In this document: in pieces, positions 45,378 to 57,369 of the stretch
Position numbering within the stretch: the first letter of the stretch is position 1
Layout: every line of letters starts with the position of its first letter
Notes under the pieces: model-generated
The model's input: only the letters and a program-made list of their open reading frames with translations
Told to the model about the DNA's origin: nothing
The model's database searches: none
Program-made: the position numbers and the translations under genes
NCBI RefSeq assembly: GCF_020171315.1
Contig: NZ_JAIUZP010000001.1
Span: forward strand, 682,001 to 746,000
Reading direction: 5' to 3'
Source: Pseudooceanicola nanhaiensis
GTDB lineage: Bacteria > Pseudomonadota > Alphaproteobacteria > Rhodobacterales > Rhodobacteraceae
Length of the DNA stretch: 64,000 bases

Positions 45378-46532
45378 TCAGACGCCGAGGTCGGCGCACC
45401 TCTGGTCCAGCGCAGCGCGCGACAGGCCGAGGCGGCGGGCGGCCTCGTCCCGGTCGCCCGCGGTCTCTGCCAGCACCCGGCGCAGGCGCTCTGCCCCGGG
45501 CAGGGTGAGCATCTCCAGCGGCAGCTGACCAAGGATCAGTGCCCGGTCGATGAAATTGCGCAATTCCGGGATGTTGCCGGGCCAGTCGTGGGCCAGCAGC
45601 GCATCCCGCGCGGCGGCATTCAGCGGCAGGGGCTGGCAGCGGTGGTGATGGGCGAGGTCTTCCATCAGCAGTTCGGCCAGCACCAGCACATCCTTGCCTC
45701 GGGCGTTCAGCGGGGGCAGGACGACCTCCTCGGCCTCCACCTCACCGGGCAGGGCGGCGGGATCGCGGGGGCAGAGGATCGGGCGCAGCCCGGCCGCGGC
45801 CAGTTGCGCCATGAGCGCGGGGGAGGGGTGTTCCACCAATGCGGTGCCACCCTGCGCGGCGGCCAGCAGGGCCGCGCCCGGCAGGCCCGCCAGATGCAGG
45901 AAGGGACGGCCCGCGCGGGGCGAGGCGCGGTGCAGGGCGCGGGCGGCGGCCGCCTGTCCCGTCCCGGGCGCCCCGGTGAAGAGCACGGGACCGTCGCGCC
46001 GGGCCAGCTCTGCCAGCCGGGCATGCAGCGCGGCGATGGCGGGGGAGGTGCCGCAGAGGTCATGCTCGCAGGGGGCGGCGCCCATGGCCTGCTCATGGCG
46101 CAGCAGCAGCGCCTCGCGCCGCAGCTGCGCATCGGTCAGGCAGCGCCGCACGGTGTGGAGCAGCTGGCTGGTGCGGAAGGGCTTCAGCACGAAATCGGCC
46201 GCCCCGTGGCGCAGCGCCTCCTCCGCGCGGTCGAGATCGGCATAGGCGGTGATCAGGATCGTCTCGGGGGCATCGGCGCGGGCCTGCAGCGCGGAGAGCC
46301 ACTCCTGCACCCGGCGGCCGGGCAGGAGGGTCGCGAGCAGCAGGATGTCATAGCGCTCGCGCTCCAGCATGGGCGTGGCCTCGGCGGTTTCGGCGACATG
46401 GGCCACGGCGCGGCAACAGGGGGTCAGCGCCTTGACGAGGAAGTTGCGCATGCCCGGCTCGTCCTCGACGATCAGGATGCGTGCCTCGTGCAGTGGATCG
46501 AAAGCCTGCGTCTCACGCGTTCCGTCTGGCAC
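45378..46532 (-). CDS. Degenerate NtrC-family response regulator
   Basis: A 384-residue regulator starting with GTG at 46532 after a GGAGGAG ribosome site. The receiver (about 17-130) keeps Glu23/Asp24, Thr95 and Lys117, but the phosphoacceptor is Ala67 (LLLATLLPG). The AAA+ part has Gln193 instead of the Walker A lysine (GAPGTGQ), no GAFTGA loop, and a lost Walker B. The C-domain keeps DWPGNIPELRNFIDRALIL and a Fis-type helix-turn-helix at the end. It probably binds DNA without sigma-54 activation or normal phosphorylation. Partner kinase three bases downstream. Confidence 0.85.
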   Translation of the reverse strand: MPDGTRETQAFDPLHEARILIVEDEPGMRNFLVKALTPCCRAVAHVAETAEATPMLERERYDILLLATLLPGRRVQEWLSALQARADAPETILITAYADLDRAEEALRHGAADFVLKPFRTSQLLHTVRRCLTDAQLRREALLLRHEQAMGAAPCEHDLCGTSPAIAALHARLAELARRDGPVLFTGAPGTGQAAAARALHRASPRAGRPFLHLAGLPGAALLAAAQGGTALVEHPSPALMAQLAAAGLRPILCPRDPAALPGEVEAEEVVLPPLNARGKDVLVLAELLMEDLAHHHRCQPLPLNAAARDALLAHDWPGNIPELRNFIDRALILGQLPLEMLTLPGAERLRRVLAETAGDRDEAARRLGLSRAALDQRCADLGV

Positions 46533-46571
46533 GATGCTCCTCCATCTTCCCGATCCGCATACTGGCAAAGA

Positions 46572-46597
46572 AAAAGGGGGCCTTACAGCCCCCTTTT
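46572..46597. terminator. Bidirectional terminator between surf1 and the regulator
   Basis: AAAAGGGGGC (46572-46581) and GCCCCCTTTT (46588-46597), loop of six, with T runs on both strands. On the minus strand it ends the cyo-surf1 transcript, only about 40 bases before the regulator start, so the kinase/regulator pair may depend on read-through. Confidence 0.85.
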
Positions 46598-46621
46598 GCG
46601 TTCGTCCAGCGATGCGCCGTT

Positions 46622-47380
46622 TCAGCGGCGGACCTCGCTGCGGATGAACATGCCCCATGCGAAGAGCACGAGGGCGGCAAGGGCGAACCACGTCAGCGCA
46701 TATTGCAGGTGCGCGTTGCGGAACTGGATCACCGTCTGGCCGCCACGGGGCCATGCCTCGGGCGCGCCACGCTCTTCGTCGACGAAGTAGGGCGCGGCAT
46801 TGTCGAAGCCCTTGGTAGCGGTGATCGAGGCGATGTCGCGACGATACCAGAGCTGGTTCTCCGGGTCGTTCGCCCGGGAGAAGAGCCAACCCTTGTCCTC
46901 GGGCATCCGCAGCAGGCCGGTCACCGTCACCTCGCCCTCGGGGGCCTGCCGGGTGGCGGGCGCCTTGAGACGCTCGGGGACCATGCCGCGGTTGACCATG
47001 ACGATGGTGCCATCGTCGCGCGCCAGCGGGGTCATCACCCAGTAGGAGGGGCCGAGGTCAGAGGGCACGTAGATCTGCACCTCCTCGTCGTTGAGGAAGG
47101 TGCCGGTCAGCTCGACGCGGGTGTACTCGCTGGCCTCTGCACTGATCGCGGGCCAGTCGGCGGGGCCGGGGGCAGGGATCGGATCGGCATGCACGCGGGC
47201 GTCCACGCGCTGGATCAGGTCCTCTTTCCAGCCCAGCCGGTGCACCTGCCAGACGCCGAGGCTGACGAAACCGGCGAGCCCTGCCGCCGCGACCAGCGAG
47301 ACGAGCAGGGTCAAAACGAAGCGCAGCCCCCGTTGGGGGGCTGCGGCGTTGGTGTCATGCGGCTCTGCCACTGGGGTCAC
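46622..47380 (-). CDS. SURF1-like oxidase assembly protein
   Basis: A 252-residue protein with two membrane helices (about 20-42 and 228-246) that enclose a periplasmic domain, as in SURF1/Shy1. Signatures are SLGVWQVHRLGWKEDLI and VNRGMVP (near 128). SURF1 helps heme insertion into terminal oxidases. Being the fifth gene of the cyo operon, with a 4-base overlap with cyoD, it most likely serves the bo3 oxidase. Confidence 0.93.
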   Translation of the reverse strand: MTPVAEPHDTNAAAPQRGLRFVLTLLVSLVAAAGLAGFVSLGVWQVHRLGWKEDLIQRVDARVHADPIPAPGPADWPAISAEASEYTRVELTGTFLNDEEVQIYVPSDLGPSYWVMTPLARDDGTIVMVNRGMVPERLKAPATRQAPEGEVTVTGLLRMPEDKGWLFSRANDPENQLWYRRDIASITATKGFDNAAPYFVDEERGAPEAWPRGGQTVIQFRNAHLQYALTWFALAALVLFAWGMFIRSEVRR

Positions 47381-47805
47381 CCCTGGGTGCCCGGCTCGGC
47401 CGGCGTTGCGGCCGGGTCGTCGACGGGGGTGTGCCCTTCGTGACCGTGGCTGCTGCCCGGCATCTCCATGTTCGGAGACATCTCGTGCATGGGCATCATG
47501 TTCTCGTTCATGTTGTGCATGACCCAGAGCGAGCCTGCCAGCACGATGCCGAGGATGACGACCGAGAAGACCGTCGCGGCCATGGTCCAGCCTTCTTCCA
47601 CCGAGGAGTTGATGTGGAGGAAGTAGACCAGGTGCACGATGATCTGGACTGCGCCGAGGCCCATGATGATGCCGACCAGCGTGTTACGCGGCAGGTCGAC
47701 TTCCAACATGACGAGGGCGAAGGGGATGATCGTCAGGAAGGCGGCAAGGCCGAAACCGACCATCAGCCGGCCCATGGTGCCGTGGGAATGTGCGTGATCA
47801 CTCAT
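47377..47805 (-). CDS. cyoD: Cytochrome bo3 quinol oxidase subunit IV
   Basis: A 142-residue subunit with three helices. It is recognised by the CyoD core (NTLVGIIMGLGAVQIIVHLVYFLHINSSVEEGW) in the second helix and loop. The C-terminal 40 residues are rich in Met and His (MNENMMPMHEMSPNMEM), longer than in E. coli CyoD. Its start overlaps the cyoC stop (TGATG). Confidence 0.93.
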   Translation of the reverse strand: MSDHAHSHGTMGRLMVGFGLAAFLTIIPFALVMLEVDLPRNTLVGIIMGLGAVQIIVHLVYFLHINSSVEEGWTMAATVFSVVILGIVLAGSLWVMHNMNENMMPMHEMSPNMEMPGSSHGHEGHTPVDDPAATPAEPGTQG

Positions 47806-48434
47806 CAGACAAGCCTCACCAGATAGACGAAGGAGAAGACCCCGATCCAGACCAGGTCGAGGAAGTGCCAGAACATCGACAGCGTCGAGAGGCGCTGCAT
47901 GTTGGCCGAAGTCAGACCCTTCCAGTTCAGCTGGATGGTCAGCGTGACCAGCCAGATCAGGCCGCCCGTCACGTGCAGGCCGTGGGTCCCTACGAGCACG
48001 AAGAAGGACGACAGGAAGGCCGACCGGTCAGGGCCCGCACCGATGTGGATCAGGTGATTGAACTCGTAGATCTCCATGGCGATGAAGCCGAGACCCAGGA
48101 GGCCGGTCACGATGAGCCAGAGGGTGGTGCCCTTCAGGTCGTGAGCTTCGGCGCGCAGCATGGCGATACCGAAGGTGATCGAGGAGAACAGCAGCAGCGC
48201 GGTTTCCCAGGCCACGAAGCCGGGCTCGAACAGGTCATGCGGGGCAGGGCCACCGGCATAGCCATAGCCGAGCACGGCATAGGTGGCGAAGAGGCACCCG
48301 AAGATGATGCAGTCGCTCATCAGGTAGATCCAGAACCCGATGGGGGTCGGGCTGGCGTGGGCATGGTCCGCCGTGTGGGCGGGGCCGGCCGGACCCTCGA
48401 TCCGGCCGGTGAGCGGGGTATCCAGCATGGTCAT
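47805..48434 (-). CDS. cyoC: Cytochrome bo3 quinol oxidase subunit III
   Basis: A 209-residue five-helix subunit III. CyoC features include [22 protein letters not shown] and [13 protein letters not shown] (His pair). It stabilises the core subunit. ATGA overlap with cyoB at its start. Confidence 0.95.
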   Translation of the reverse strand: MTMLDTPLTGRIEGPAGPAHTADHAHASPTPIGFWIYLMSDCIIFGCLFATYAVLGYGYAGGPAPHDLFEPGFVAWETALLLFSSITFGIAMLRAEAHDLKGTTLWLIVTGLLGLGFIAMEIYEFNHLIHIGAGPDRSAFLSSFFVLVGTHGLHVTGGLIWLVTLTIQLNWKGLTSANMQRLSTLSMFWHFLDLVWIGVFSFVYLVRLV

Positions 48435-50425
48435 GCCAGGGCTCCCTTCTGTTCTTGCTTGGCGATATCGGACTCAGGGATCCAGTAATCGCGGTTGTAG
48501 TTGAACGTGTGGGCGATCCCGATCGCGAGGCAGGCGAAGAAGGACACGATGGCAAGCCACCAGATGTACCAGACCATCGCAAAGCCGAGCACGAGCGCGA
48601 AGGCTGCAATCAGAACGCCGCTGGCGGTGTTCTTGGGCATGTGGATCGGTTCGTAGATTTCCGACCACTGGAAGCCTTCCTGCTTCATGCGCCACCATTC
48701 GTCACGACCGCGGACATGCACTTCCTGCGGGAAGTTGTAGGGCGCGGGCGGGCTTTGCATGGCCCATTCCAGCGTCCGGCCGTTCCACGGATCGGGACCA
48801 CAGGCGAGCGCCTTGCGGTTCTTGATCGAGACGAAGAAGCCGATGAAGGTCGAGGCAATGCCAAGCGCGATCAGACCGGCGCCGAAGGCGGCGATGACGA
48901 AGTAGATCTGCCAGGCGCTGTCCATGTAGGCGTTCATGCGGCGGGTCACGCCCATCAGGCCGAGCGCGTAGAGCGGCATGAAGGCGAAGTAGAAGCCGAT
49001 GCACCAGAACCAGAAGCTGCGCTTGCCCCAGCGGTCGTCGAGCTTGAAGCCGAAGGCCTTGGGCCACCAGAAGGTGACAGCAGCCATCACGCCGAACACC
49101 ACGCCGCCGATGATCACGTTATGGAAGTGCGCGATCAGGAACAGGGTGTTGTGCAGCTGGAAGTCGACCGGGGGAACGGCCAGCAGAACGCCGGTCATGC
49201 CACCGATGGTGAAGGTCACGAGGAAGCCGACGGTCCAGAGCATGGGCACTTCGAACCGCACGCGGCCCTTGTACATGGTGAACAGCCAGTTGAAGATCTT
49301 CACACCCGTCGGGACGGCGATGATCATCGTCGTGATCCCGAAGAAGGTGTTCACATTCGCGCCCGAGCCCATCGTGAAGAAGTGGTGCAGCCACACGACG
49401 AAGGACAGGACCATGATGCAGGCGGTTGCCCAGACCATCGTCTTGTAGCCGAACAGCGGCTTGCCCGAGAAGGTCGACACGATTTCCGAGAACACGCCGA
49501 AGATCGGGATGATCAGGATGTAAACCTCGGGGTGGCCCCAGATCCAGATCAGGTTCACGTACATCATGGCGTTGCCGCCCATGTCGTTGGTGAAGAAGTG
49601 GGTGCCGAGGTAACGGTCGAGGGTCAGCAGCGCCAGCGTCGCGGTCAGCACCGGGAAGGCGGCGACGATCAGGACGTTGGTGCACAGCGTGGTCCAGGTG
49701 AAGACCGGCATGTCGAAGAGCTTCATGCCCGGCGCGCGCATCTTGAAGATGGTCGCGACGAGGTTGATGCCCGACAATGTCGTCCCGACACCGGCGATCT
49801 GCAGCGACCACAGGTAGTAGTCCATGCCGGGCCCGGTCGAATAGTCGGAGCCGGACAGCGGCGGGAAGGCCAGCCAGCCGACACGGGCGAATTCACCGAC
49901 GAAGAGCGAGATGTTCACCAGCAGGGCACCGGCCACCGTCATCCAGAACGAGAAGTTGTTCAGGAAGGGGAAGGCCACGTCGCGCGCGCCGATCTGGGCG
50001 GGCATGACGTAGTTCATGATCCCGGTGACGAAGGCCATCGCCACGAAGAAGATCATGATCACGCCGTGGGCGGTGAAGACCTGGTCGAAGTGGTGCGGGG
50101 GCAGGTAGCCCTCGGCGCCGCCGGCGGCCATGGCCTGCTGGGCGCGCATCATCAGCGCGTCGGCAAAGCCGCGGACGAACATGATGAAGCCGAGGATCAT
50201 GTACATGATCCCGATCTTCTTGTGGTCGATCGTGGTGATCCAGTCCTTCCACAGCGGCACCCAGAGGCGATACTTGGTCAGGATCGCCAGCAGGACGAGA
50301 CCGCCGAGGACGATGGCGCCGAAGGTGCCGACGAGGATCGGCTCGTGGTAGGGGATCCAGTCGAGGGTCAGGCGGCCGAAGAACGGCGTCCAGACCTCGG
50401 CCGGTTGTACGGCATCAGTAGCCAT
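48431..50425 (-). CDS. cyoB: Cytochrome bo3 quinol oxidase subunit I
   Basis: A 664-residue heme-copper oxidase core with about 15 helices. Low-spin heme and CuB ligands are in [25 protein letters not shown] (His, crosslinked Tyr and K/D-channel Glu), LHHFFT and FHNVIIGGV. CyoB reduces O2 to water with ubiquinol and pumps protons. ATG 50425 was chosen because AAGGAG lies ten bases upstream; ATG 50434 is too close to it. The start overlaps the end of cyoA by 11 bases. Confidence 0.97.
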   Translation of the reverse strand: MATDAVQPAEVWTPFFGRLTLDWIPYHEPILVGTFGAIVLGGLVLLAILTKYRLWVPLWKDWITTIDHKKIGIMYMILGFIMFVRGFADALMMRAQQAMAAGGAEGYLPPHHFDQVFTAHGVIMIFFVAMAFVTGIMNYVMPAQIGARDVAFPFLNNFSFWMTVAGALLVNISLFVGEFARVGWLAFPPLSGSDYSTGPGMDYYLWSLQIAGVGTTLSGINLVATIFKMRAPGMKLFDMPVFTWTTLCTNVLIVAAFPVLTATLALLTLDRYLGTHFFTNDMGGNAMMYVNLIWIWGHPEVYILIIPIFGVFSEIVSTFSGKPLFGYKTMVWATACIMVLSFVVWLHHFFTMGSGANVNTFFGITTMIIAVPTGVKIFNWLFTMYKGRVRFEVPMLWTVGFLVTFTIGGMTGVLLAVPPVDFQLHNTLFLIAHFHNVIIGGVVFGVMAAVTFWWPKAFGFKLDDRWGKRSFWFWCIGFYFAFMPLYALGLMGVTRRMNAYMDSAWQIYFVIAAFGAGLIALGIASTFIGFFVSIKNRKALACGPDPWNGRTLEWAMQSPPAPYNFPQEVHVRGRDEWWRMKQEGFQWSEIYEPIHMPKNTASGVLIAAFALVLGFAMVWYIWWLAIVSFFACLAIGIAHTFNYNRDYWIPESDIAKQEQKGALA

Positions 50426-51509
50426 TTTGCGCATACTCCTTGGCGGCGTCAGAGGGGTGCGCCGTCTTGTTGTCTTCGTTCATCGACATGTCGTCGTGAC
50501 CGTGGCCATGGCTCTCGCCTTCCGACGCGGGGTCGAAGGGGATCGGGTTGCCGAAGCCGTCGATGCGGCGGTAGCGGTCGTATTCGTAGGCCGCACCGTT
50601 GCCGAGGCCCTCGAGGCCGCCGCCGCCCTGCATGTCCTGCATCATCATGTCGCCCATGCAGACCTTGCCGTCCTGCACGCACAGGCCGACGATCCGCTGG
50701 AACAGGCCGTCCTCGACGTCCGAGTAGTAGGACACGGGGGCGTCGATGGTGGGCGCTTCCAGTTCAAGGTAGCTGGCGCGCGTCAGCGGGCTCTCGGCCC
50801 CTTTCGCAGAGGCCACCCATGCCTCGAAGTCCGCGTCGCTCATCGCCTTGGTCTCGAAGGTCATCTGCGAGAAGCCCGGGCCCGAGTAATGCGCCGAACG
50901 CCCTTGGTAGATGCCTTCGTGATCCGCGACGAGGTGCAGCTTGGTCTGCATCCCGGCCATGGAATAGACCATGCCGCCGAGGGCAGGGATCGACAGCGTG
51001 TTCATCACGGTGGAGGAGGACAGTTTGAACTCGATCTGGCGGTTCGCGGGGATCGCCAGTTCGTTCACCGAAGCCACGCCGTACTGCGGGTAGATGAACA
51101 GCCACTTCCAGTCGAGCGACACGGCCTGAACCTCGATCGTGTCCTCTGCGGCGAGGTGTTCGATCGGCTTATAGGGGTCGAGGCGGTGCGTGTAGATGTA
51201 GGTGTAGACGCCGAGCGCCGCCACGATCAGGATCGGAACGCCCCAGATGACCACTTCGAGCGAGGTGGAATGCTCGAACTCGGGATCATAGTCGCTCTGG
51301 TCTTCGCGACGTGCGCGGTACTTCCAGGGGAAGTAGACCGACATGATCAGCACGGGGATGATCACGATCAGCATCAGGAGGGTCGAGATGATCAGTAGAT
51401 TGCGCTGTTCGAGGGCCACCCAGCCCGACGGATTCAGCACGTCATACTGGCATCCCGAGAGCGCCAGCACAGCCAGCAGCAAAGGCGGGAGTTTTAGTCG
51501 TCTCAGCAA
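50415..51509 (-). CDS. cyoA: Cytochrome bo3 quinol oxidase subunit II (lipoprotein)
   Basis: About 364 residues. A lipoprotein signal ([11 protein letters not shown], modified Cys near 20), two helices, and a periplasmic cupredoxin domain without the CuA ligands, as expected of a quinol oxidase. The C-terminal tail is Gly/Met/His-rich ([13 protein letters not shown]). No ATG gives a normal signal peptide, so TTG at 51509 is proposed; ATG at 51584 would add 25 Pro/Arg-rich residues. First gene of cyoABCD-surf1. Confidence 0.9.
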   Translation of the reverse strand: MLRRLKLPPLLLAVLALSGCQYDVLNPSGWVALEQRNLLIISTLLMLIVIIPVLIMSVYFPWKYRARREDQSDYDPEFEHSTSLEVVIWGVPILIVAALGVYTYIYTHRLDPYKPIEHLAAEDTIEVQAVSLDWKWLFIYPQYGVASVNELAIPANRQIEFKLSSSTVMNTLSIPALGGMVYSMAGMQTKLHLVADHEGIYQGRSAHYSGPGFSQMTFETKAMSDADFEAWVASAKGAESPLTRASYLELEAPTIDAPVSYYSDVEDGLFQRIVGLCVQDGKVCMGDMMMQDMQGGGGLEGLGNGAAYEYDRYRRIDGFGNPIPFDPASEGESHGHGHDDMSMNEDNKTAHPSDAAKEYAQNGY

Positions 51510-52070
51510 TGTCTGTCTCTTCTTGTCCGGCCACGGCGGAACCAGTCCGTCTGCCCGGAATGGAGGGTTCAGGGCGCGTCGCATGGGGAGGGGCGCGTCC
51601 GCGGAATGGGCGTGGAATAAGCGCCGCGGCGCAGAAACCGAAGGCGTCAATCGGCCGCAACTTCGCCGTAAGGGCCTAGGCTCTCTCGGTTTTGAATTTT
51701 GATCACACCGCCGTGAGGCCTTTGCGATCGCAGCAATGGATGCCCATATCTGGGGATGGTTCGCAGAAGGCATCTCTGAAACTCTTGTTTTATTGACGCA
51801 AACAACTACCCCTCAGCGGCCCCCTTGTGCCGGGGGCGGGGGCGGCGCTGCGCGGGGACTCGGATCGCGATCACGATCGCCTCAAAGAGCTTCCCGAAAT
51901 CGTCATACCGAGACTTCCGTGGCTGCATGGGAGATCCGCCCCCCGGGCGGGCAAATCTTCAACCATAGGTGGAAAGCATCCCGAAATGCGGCGTGTGAGT
52001 CGTGCGCCCGGCGCCGTGGCGGCGCGAGTCAGGGGCACGTCCAGGCCCTCGCGATCAGGGCGTGGGCACG
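51510..52070. other. Upstream region of the cyo operon
   Basis: About 560 bases between the icd terminator and cyoA. The part at 51690-51830 is A/T-richer and probably carries the cyo promoter. No clear operator stands out; TTGAATTTTGATCA near 51689 only partly resembles an FNR box. On the minus strand, 51806-51928 could encode a 40-residue basic peptide (MQPRKSRYDDFGKLFEAIV...), which has no convincing ribosome site and is not called as a gene. Confidence 0.45.
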
Positions 52071-52101
52071 AAAAACCCCCGCCGGCAGGACCGGCGGGGG
52101 T
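52071..52101 (-). terminator. Intrinsic terminator after icd
   Basis: ACCCCCGCCGG (52075-52085), 5-base loop, CCGGCGGGGGT (52091-52101). On the minus strand it is followed by TTTTTCG. It lies about 70 bases past the icd stop. Confidence 0.9.
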
Positions 52102-52123
52102 GCGTCTTTCAGGCGATGGGGCA

Positions 52124-52170
52124 GGGCCCGATCACAGGGCCCGATCACTGGGCCCGATCACTGGGCCCGA

Positions 52171-52175
<5 letters not shown>
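52124..52175. repeat. Four tandem 13-base repeats across the icd stop codon
   Basis: The unit GGGCCCGATCACT occurs at 52124, 52137, 52150 and 52163 (the last copy ends differently). The final copy contains the icd TGA stop (52171-52173). Because 13 is not a multiple of three, each copy shifts frame. It looks like a recent slippage expansion in the 3' untranslated region. Confidence 0.9.
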
Positions 52176-54375
<2,200 letters not shown>

Positions 54376-54479
54376 GTTCTCCAAGCCTTTCTTGAGCCTG
54401 CAACGGCTCTATCCGACCCTGTCGCTCAGGTCTACTGTCTGGGGGCGGGGATGCGACAATTCCCACGCAAAATGGCCGA

Positions 54480-55271
54480 TCAGAGGGGCACGACGACCGG
54501 GGAACCGCTCTCCGGATCGGTCAGGATGCGGCAGGGAAGGTCGAAAACTGCCTCTACCGTCCGATTTGTGATCACATCCTGCGGTGCGCCCTCCGCGACG
54601 ATCCGTCCGGCGCGCAGGGCGAGGATGTGATCGGCGAAACGCGCGGCCATGTTGAGGTCGTGGACCACCACGATCACCGTCTTGCCGCGCGCCTCGGACT
54701 GGTGGCGCAGCAGGCGGAAGATGTCGATCTGGTGGCGCGGGTCCAGCGCGCTGGTGGGTTCGTCCAGCAGCAGCGTTTCACTGTCCTGCGCCAGCAGCAT
54801 GGCGATCCACGCCCGCTGCCGTTGCCCGCCCGAGAGCGCGGTGACGGGGCGGTGGGCTAGGGCGCTCAGCCCGGTCTCCTCCAGCGCGGCCTTGGTGGCG
54901 GCCTCGTCCTGTGGTTCCCACTGGCGAAAGAGCCCCTGATGCGGCGTGCGCCCCTGCGCCACGAGGTCCTGCACCGTCAGCCCCTCGGGCGCGATCGGGT
55001 GCTGGGGCAACAGGCCGATGCGTTTGGCCCGCGCCTTGGGCGCCAGCGTGGCAATATCGGTGCCCTCCAGCAGGACCCGGCCCGCAGTGGGCGTGACGAT
55101 CCGGGCGAGGGCCCGCAGCAGCGTGGATTTCCCGCAGCCATTGGGCCCAAGGATCATCGTCACCTTGCCCTGCGGCAGGCTGAGAGAGAGCCCGTCGAGC
55201 ACCCTGTGCCGGTCCAGCGTGACGCTGAGCGCCTCGGTTTCCAACTGGGCGGTGCGGGTCATGTCCTTCAT
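54480..55271 (-). CDS. Iron-siderophore ABC transporter ATPase (FecE/FepC type)
   Basis: A 263-residue ATPase with Walker A GPNGCGKST (near 41), signature LSGGQRQRAWIAMLL (near 142), Walker B LLLDEPTSALD and switch His in VVHDLNMAARFAD. The short length and LLPQHPIAPEGLTVQDLV stretch are typical of siderophore/heme ATPases. ATG overlaps the permease stop (ATGA). It powers uptake through the two permeases upstream. Confidence 0.94.
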   Translation of the reverse strand: MKDMTRTAQLETEALSVTLDRHRVLDGLSLSLPQGKVTMILGPNGCGKSTLLRALARIVTPTAGRVLLEGTDIATLAPKARAKRIGLLPQHPIAPEGLTVQDLVAQGRTPHQGLFRQWEPQDEAATKAALEETGLSALAHRPVTALSGGQRQRAWIAMLLAQDSETLLLDEPTSALDPRHQIDIFRLLRHQSEARGKTVIVVVHDLNMAARFADHILALRAGRIVAEGAPQDVITNRTVEAVFDLPCRILTDPESGSPVVVPL

Positions 55272-56311
55272 GAGGCGTCCTTTCGGGCGGGGCCACGGCC
55301 CTGTCGGCGGATTTGCCAGATCAGCACCGGCGCGCCGCAAAGAGCGGTGAAGATGCCCACCGGCAGTTGCGTCGGCGCGAAGGCGAGGCGCGCGGCCAGA
55401 TCGGCGGCGGTGAGGAAGGTGGCGCCGAGCAGGGCGCTCAGCAGCAGGGCGGGGCCGCCGCCCGCCAGCCGCCGCGCCACCGGGCCCGAGACGAAGGCCA
55501 CGAAGGCGACCGGCCCCGCGACATAGACCGCAAGCGCCGTGGCCAGCACGCCGATCAGCGCGGCGGCAGCCCGCAGGCGGGTCAGTGGCAGGCCCAGCGA
55601 GGTTGCCACCTCGGCCCCGAGCGCAAGCCGCGCCATGCCGCGTTCCAGCAGGGCGGCGGCGACGAGGAGGGCCGTGATCACAGGCAGGCCGAGGGTGAGT
55701 TCGCTGGGCCCGACGGCGTTGAGCGAGCCCGCGAGCCAGCGGTAGGCGGCCTCGGCCTCCATCCCCGTGGCGCGGGTCAGCAGGTAATCGACAGCGGCAT
55801 AGAGCATCAGGCCGATGCCCACGCCCACGAGGACGAAGCGCAGGGGCTGCAAGCCGTCGCGCCACGCAAGGGCTGTGATCACAAGCGCCGTCAGCGCCAC
55901 GCCGGCCACTGCGCCGCCGGCCGCGGCGAGGCCGGTTGCCCCCAGCAGGACGACGCTGGCCACCGCGCCGAGCGCGGCCCCCGCGCTGAAGCCGATCAGG
56001 TCGGGGGAGGCGAGGTCATTGCGGCTCAGCGTCTGGAAGAGCGCGCCCGCAAGGCCGAAGCCCGCCCCCGCGATCAGCGCCCCGGCGATCCGGGGCAGGC
56101 GCAGGCCGGTGACGATGAATTCCGCCATCGGGTCGGGGTCCGCCCCGAAGGCGCCCGCGATCTGCGCCATCGTCAGGGGATAGTCGCCGCGCATCGTCCC
56201 CCAGAGCGCGATGCCCGCCAGCAGCACCAGCAGCAGCGCCGCGGTGCGCAGCGCGGCCACCCGCAGGCGGAGCGAGAGGACGGGGGTGCGGAGGGTGAGG
56301 CTGCGGCTCAT
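55268..56311 (-). CDS. Iron-siderophore ABC permease (FecD type)
   Basis: A 347-residue FecCD/BtuC-family permease with about ten helices. Family stretches are GLRLPRIAGALIAGAGFGLAGALFQTLSRNDLASPDLIGFSAGAA (about 67-112) and GPVAFVAFVSGPVARRL (near 266). It pairs with the other permease (4-base overlap) to form the membrane channel for the iron chelate. Confidence 0.94.
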   Translation of the reverse strand: MSRSLTLRTPVLSLRLRVAALRTAALLLVLLAGIALWGTMRGDYPLTMAQIAGAFGADPDPMAEFIVTGLRLPRIAGALIAGAGFGLAGALFQTLSRNDLASPDLIGFSAGAALGAVASVVLLGATGLAAAGGAVAGVALTALVITALAWRDGLQPLRFVLVGVGIGLMLYAAVDYLLTRATGMEAEAAYRWLAGSLNAVGPSELTLGLPVITALLVAAALLERGMARLALGAEVATSLGLPLTRLRAAAALIGVLATALAVYVAGPVAFVAFVSGPVARRLAGGGPALLLSALLGATFLTAADLAARLAFAPTQLPVGIFTALCGAPVLIWQIRRQGRGPARKDAS

Positions 56312-57369
56312 CCGCGGGGCCTCCGCCGGGCGACGGCGACGAAGACCGGCCCGCCGAGCAGGGCCATCATGATGCCGGCCTGCACCTCGCCCGGGGGCAG
56401 GATCACCCGGCCCGCCGTATCCGCCAGCAGCAGCACGGCGGGGCCGATCAGCAGGGTCGCGGGCAGGGCCCAGACGAGGCGCGGGCCCACGAGGGCGCGG
56501 GCAAGGTGCGGCGTGACGAGGCCGAGGAAGCCGATCGGGCCCGCGAGCGCCGTGGCCGCGCCCGCCAGCACCACGGCGGCGGCGAGGGCCAGCAGGCGGG
56601 TGCGGGCGGGATGGGCACCAAGGGCACCGGCTGTCTCCTCGCCAAGGGCGAGGCTGTCGAGACCGCGCAGCGAGAGGAGCGCCAGCAGCAGGCCCACGAG
56701 GAAGAAGGGCGCAAGCTCCGCCAGTTGCGCGGCGCGGGTGCCGCCGCCACTGGCCAGCGAGCCGACCATCCAGAAGCGGTAGACCTCCAGCGTTTCCTGC
56801 GAGGACAGCAGGATCGCCGTGGTGCCCGCCCCCGCAAGCGCGCCGACGGCAACCCCGGCCAGCACCAGCCGCGCGGGGCCGGAGTGGAGCGGGCCGCTGA
56901 GCCCCAGCGGGACCACCACCGCCGTCACCACAGCGGCACCGGCCAGCGAGGCCCAGCCAAGCGCCACGGTGCCGCCAAGCCCGAAGGCCCAGACCGCGAT
57001 CACCACCGCCAGCCCGGCGCCGTTGGCCATGCCGAGGATGCCGGGATCGGCCAGCGTGTTGCGGGTGACCGATTGCATCATCAGCCCGGCGGTCGAGAGC
57101 GCGGCCCCTACCGCCAGCCCGGTCACGAGGCGCGGCAGGCGCAGCTCGCGGATCACCGTGGCCTCGGGCGAGAGCACCGTGGGATCGGTCAGCGCCACCC
57201 AGACCTGCGCCGGCGTGATCGCCCGCGCGCCGATCATCAGCGCGGCGAGGCAGGCCAGCAGGAGGAGCAGGCAGGCGAGCGCCAGCCGGGCGAGGCGGCG
57301 CTGCCGCGCCAGGCTGCGCAGGTCGCGGGGGGAGGCCCCCCCCGTGGCGCTGAGCCCGGTGGTGCTCAT
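56308..57369 (-). CDS. Iron-siderophore ABC permease (FecC type)
   Basis: A 353-residue FecCD-family permease with an N-terminal basic segment, then about ten helices. Signatures are LRLPRLVTGLAVGAALSTAGLMMQSVTRNTLADPGILGMANGAG (about 76-119) and GPIGFLGLVTPHLARALVGP (near 275). Its start overlaps the binding-protein stop, so all four transport genes are coupled. Confidence 0.94.
   Translation of the reverse strand: MSTTGLSATGGASPRDLRSLARQRRLARLALACLLLLLACLAALMIGARAITPAQVWVALTDPTVLSPEATVIRELRLPRLVTGLAVGAALSTAGLMMQSVTRNTLADPGILGMANGAGLAVVIAVWAFGLGGTVALGWASLAGAAVVTAVVVPLGLSGPLHSGPARLVLAGVAVGALAGAGTTAILLSSQETLEVYRFWMVGSLASGGGTRAAQLAELAPFFLVGLLLALLSLRGLDSLALGEETAGALGAHPARTRLLALAAAVVLAGAATALAGPIGFLGLVTPHLARALVGPRLVWALPATLLIGPAVLLLADTAGRVILPPGEVQAGIMMALLGGPVFVAVARRRPRG

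Noticed and set aside
51806-51928. A 40-codon minus-strand frame upstream of cyoA
   Set aside because: No convincing ribosome site or family; kept only as a remark in the region description.
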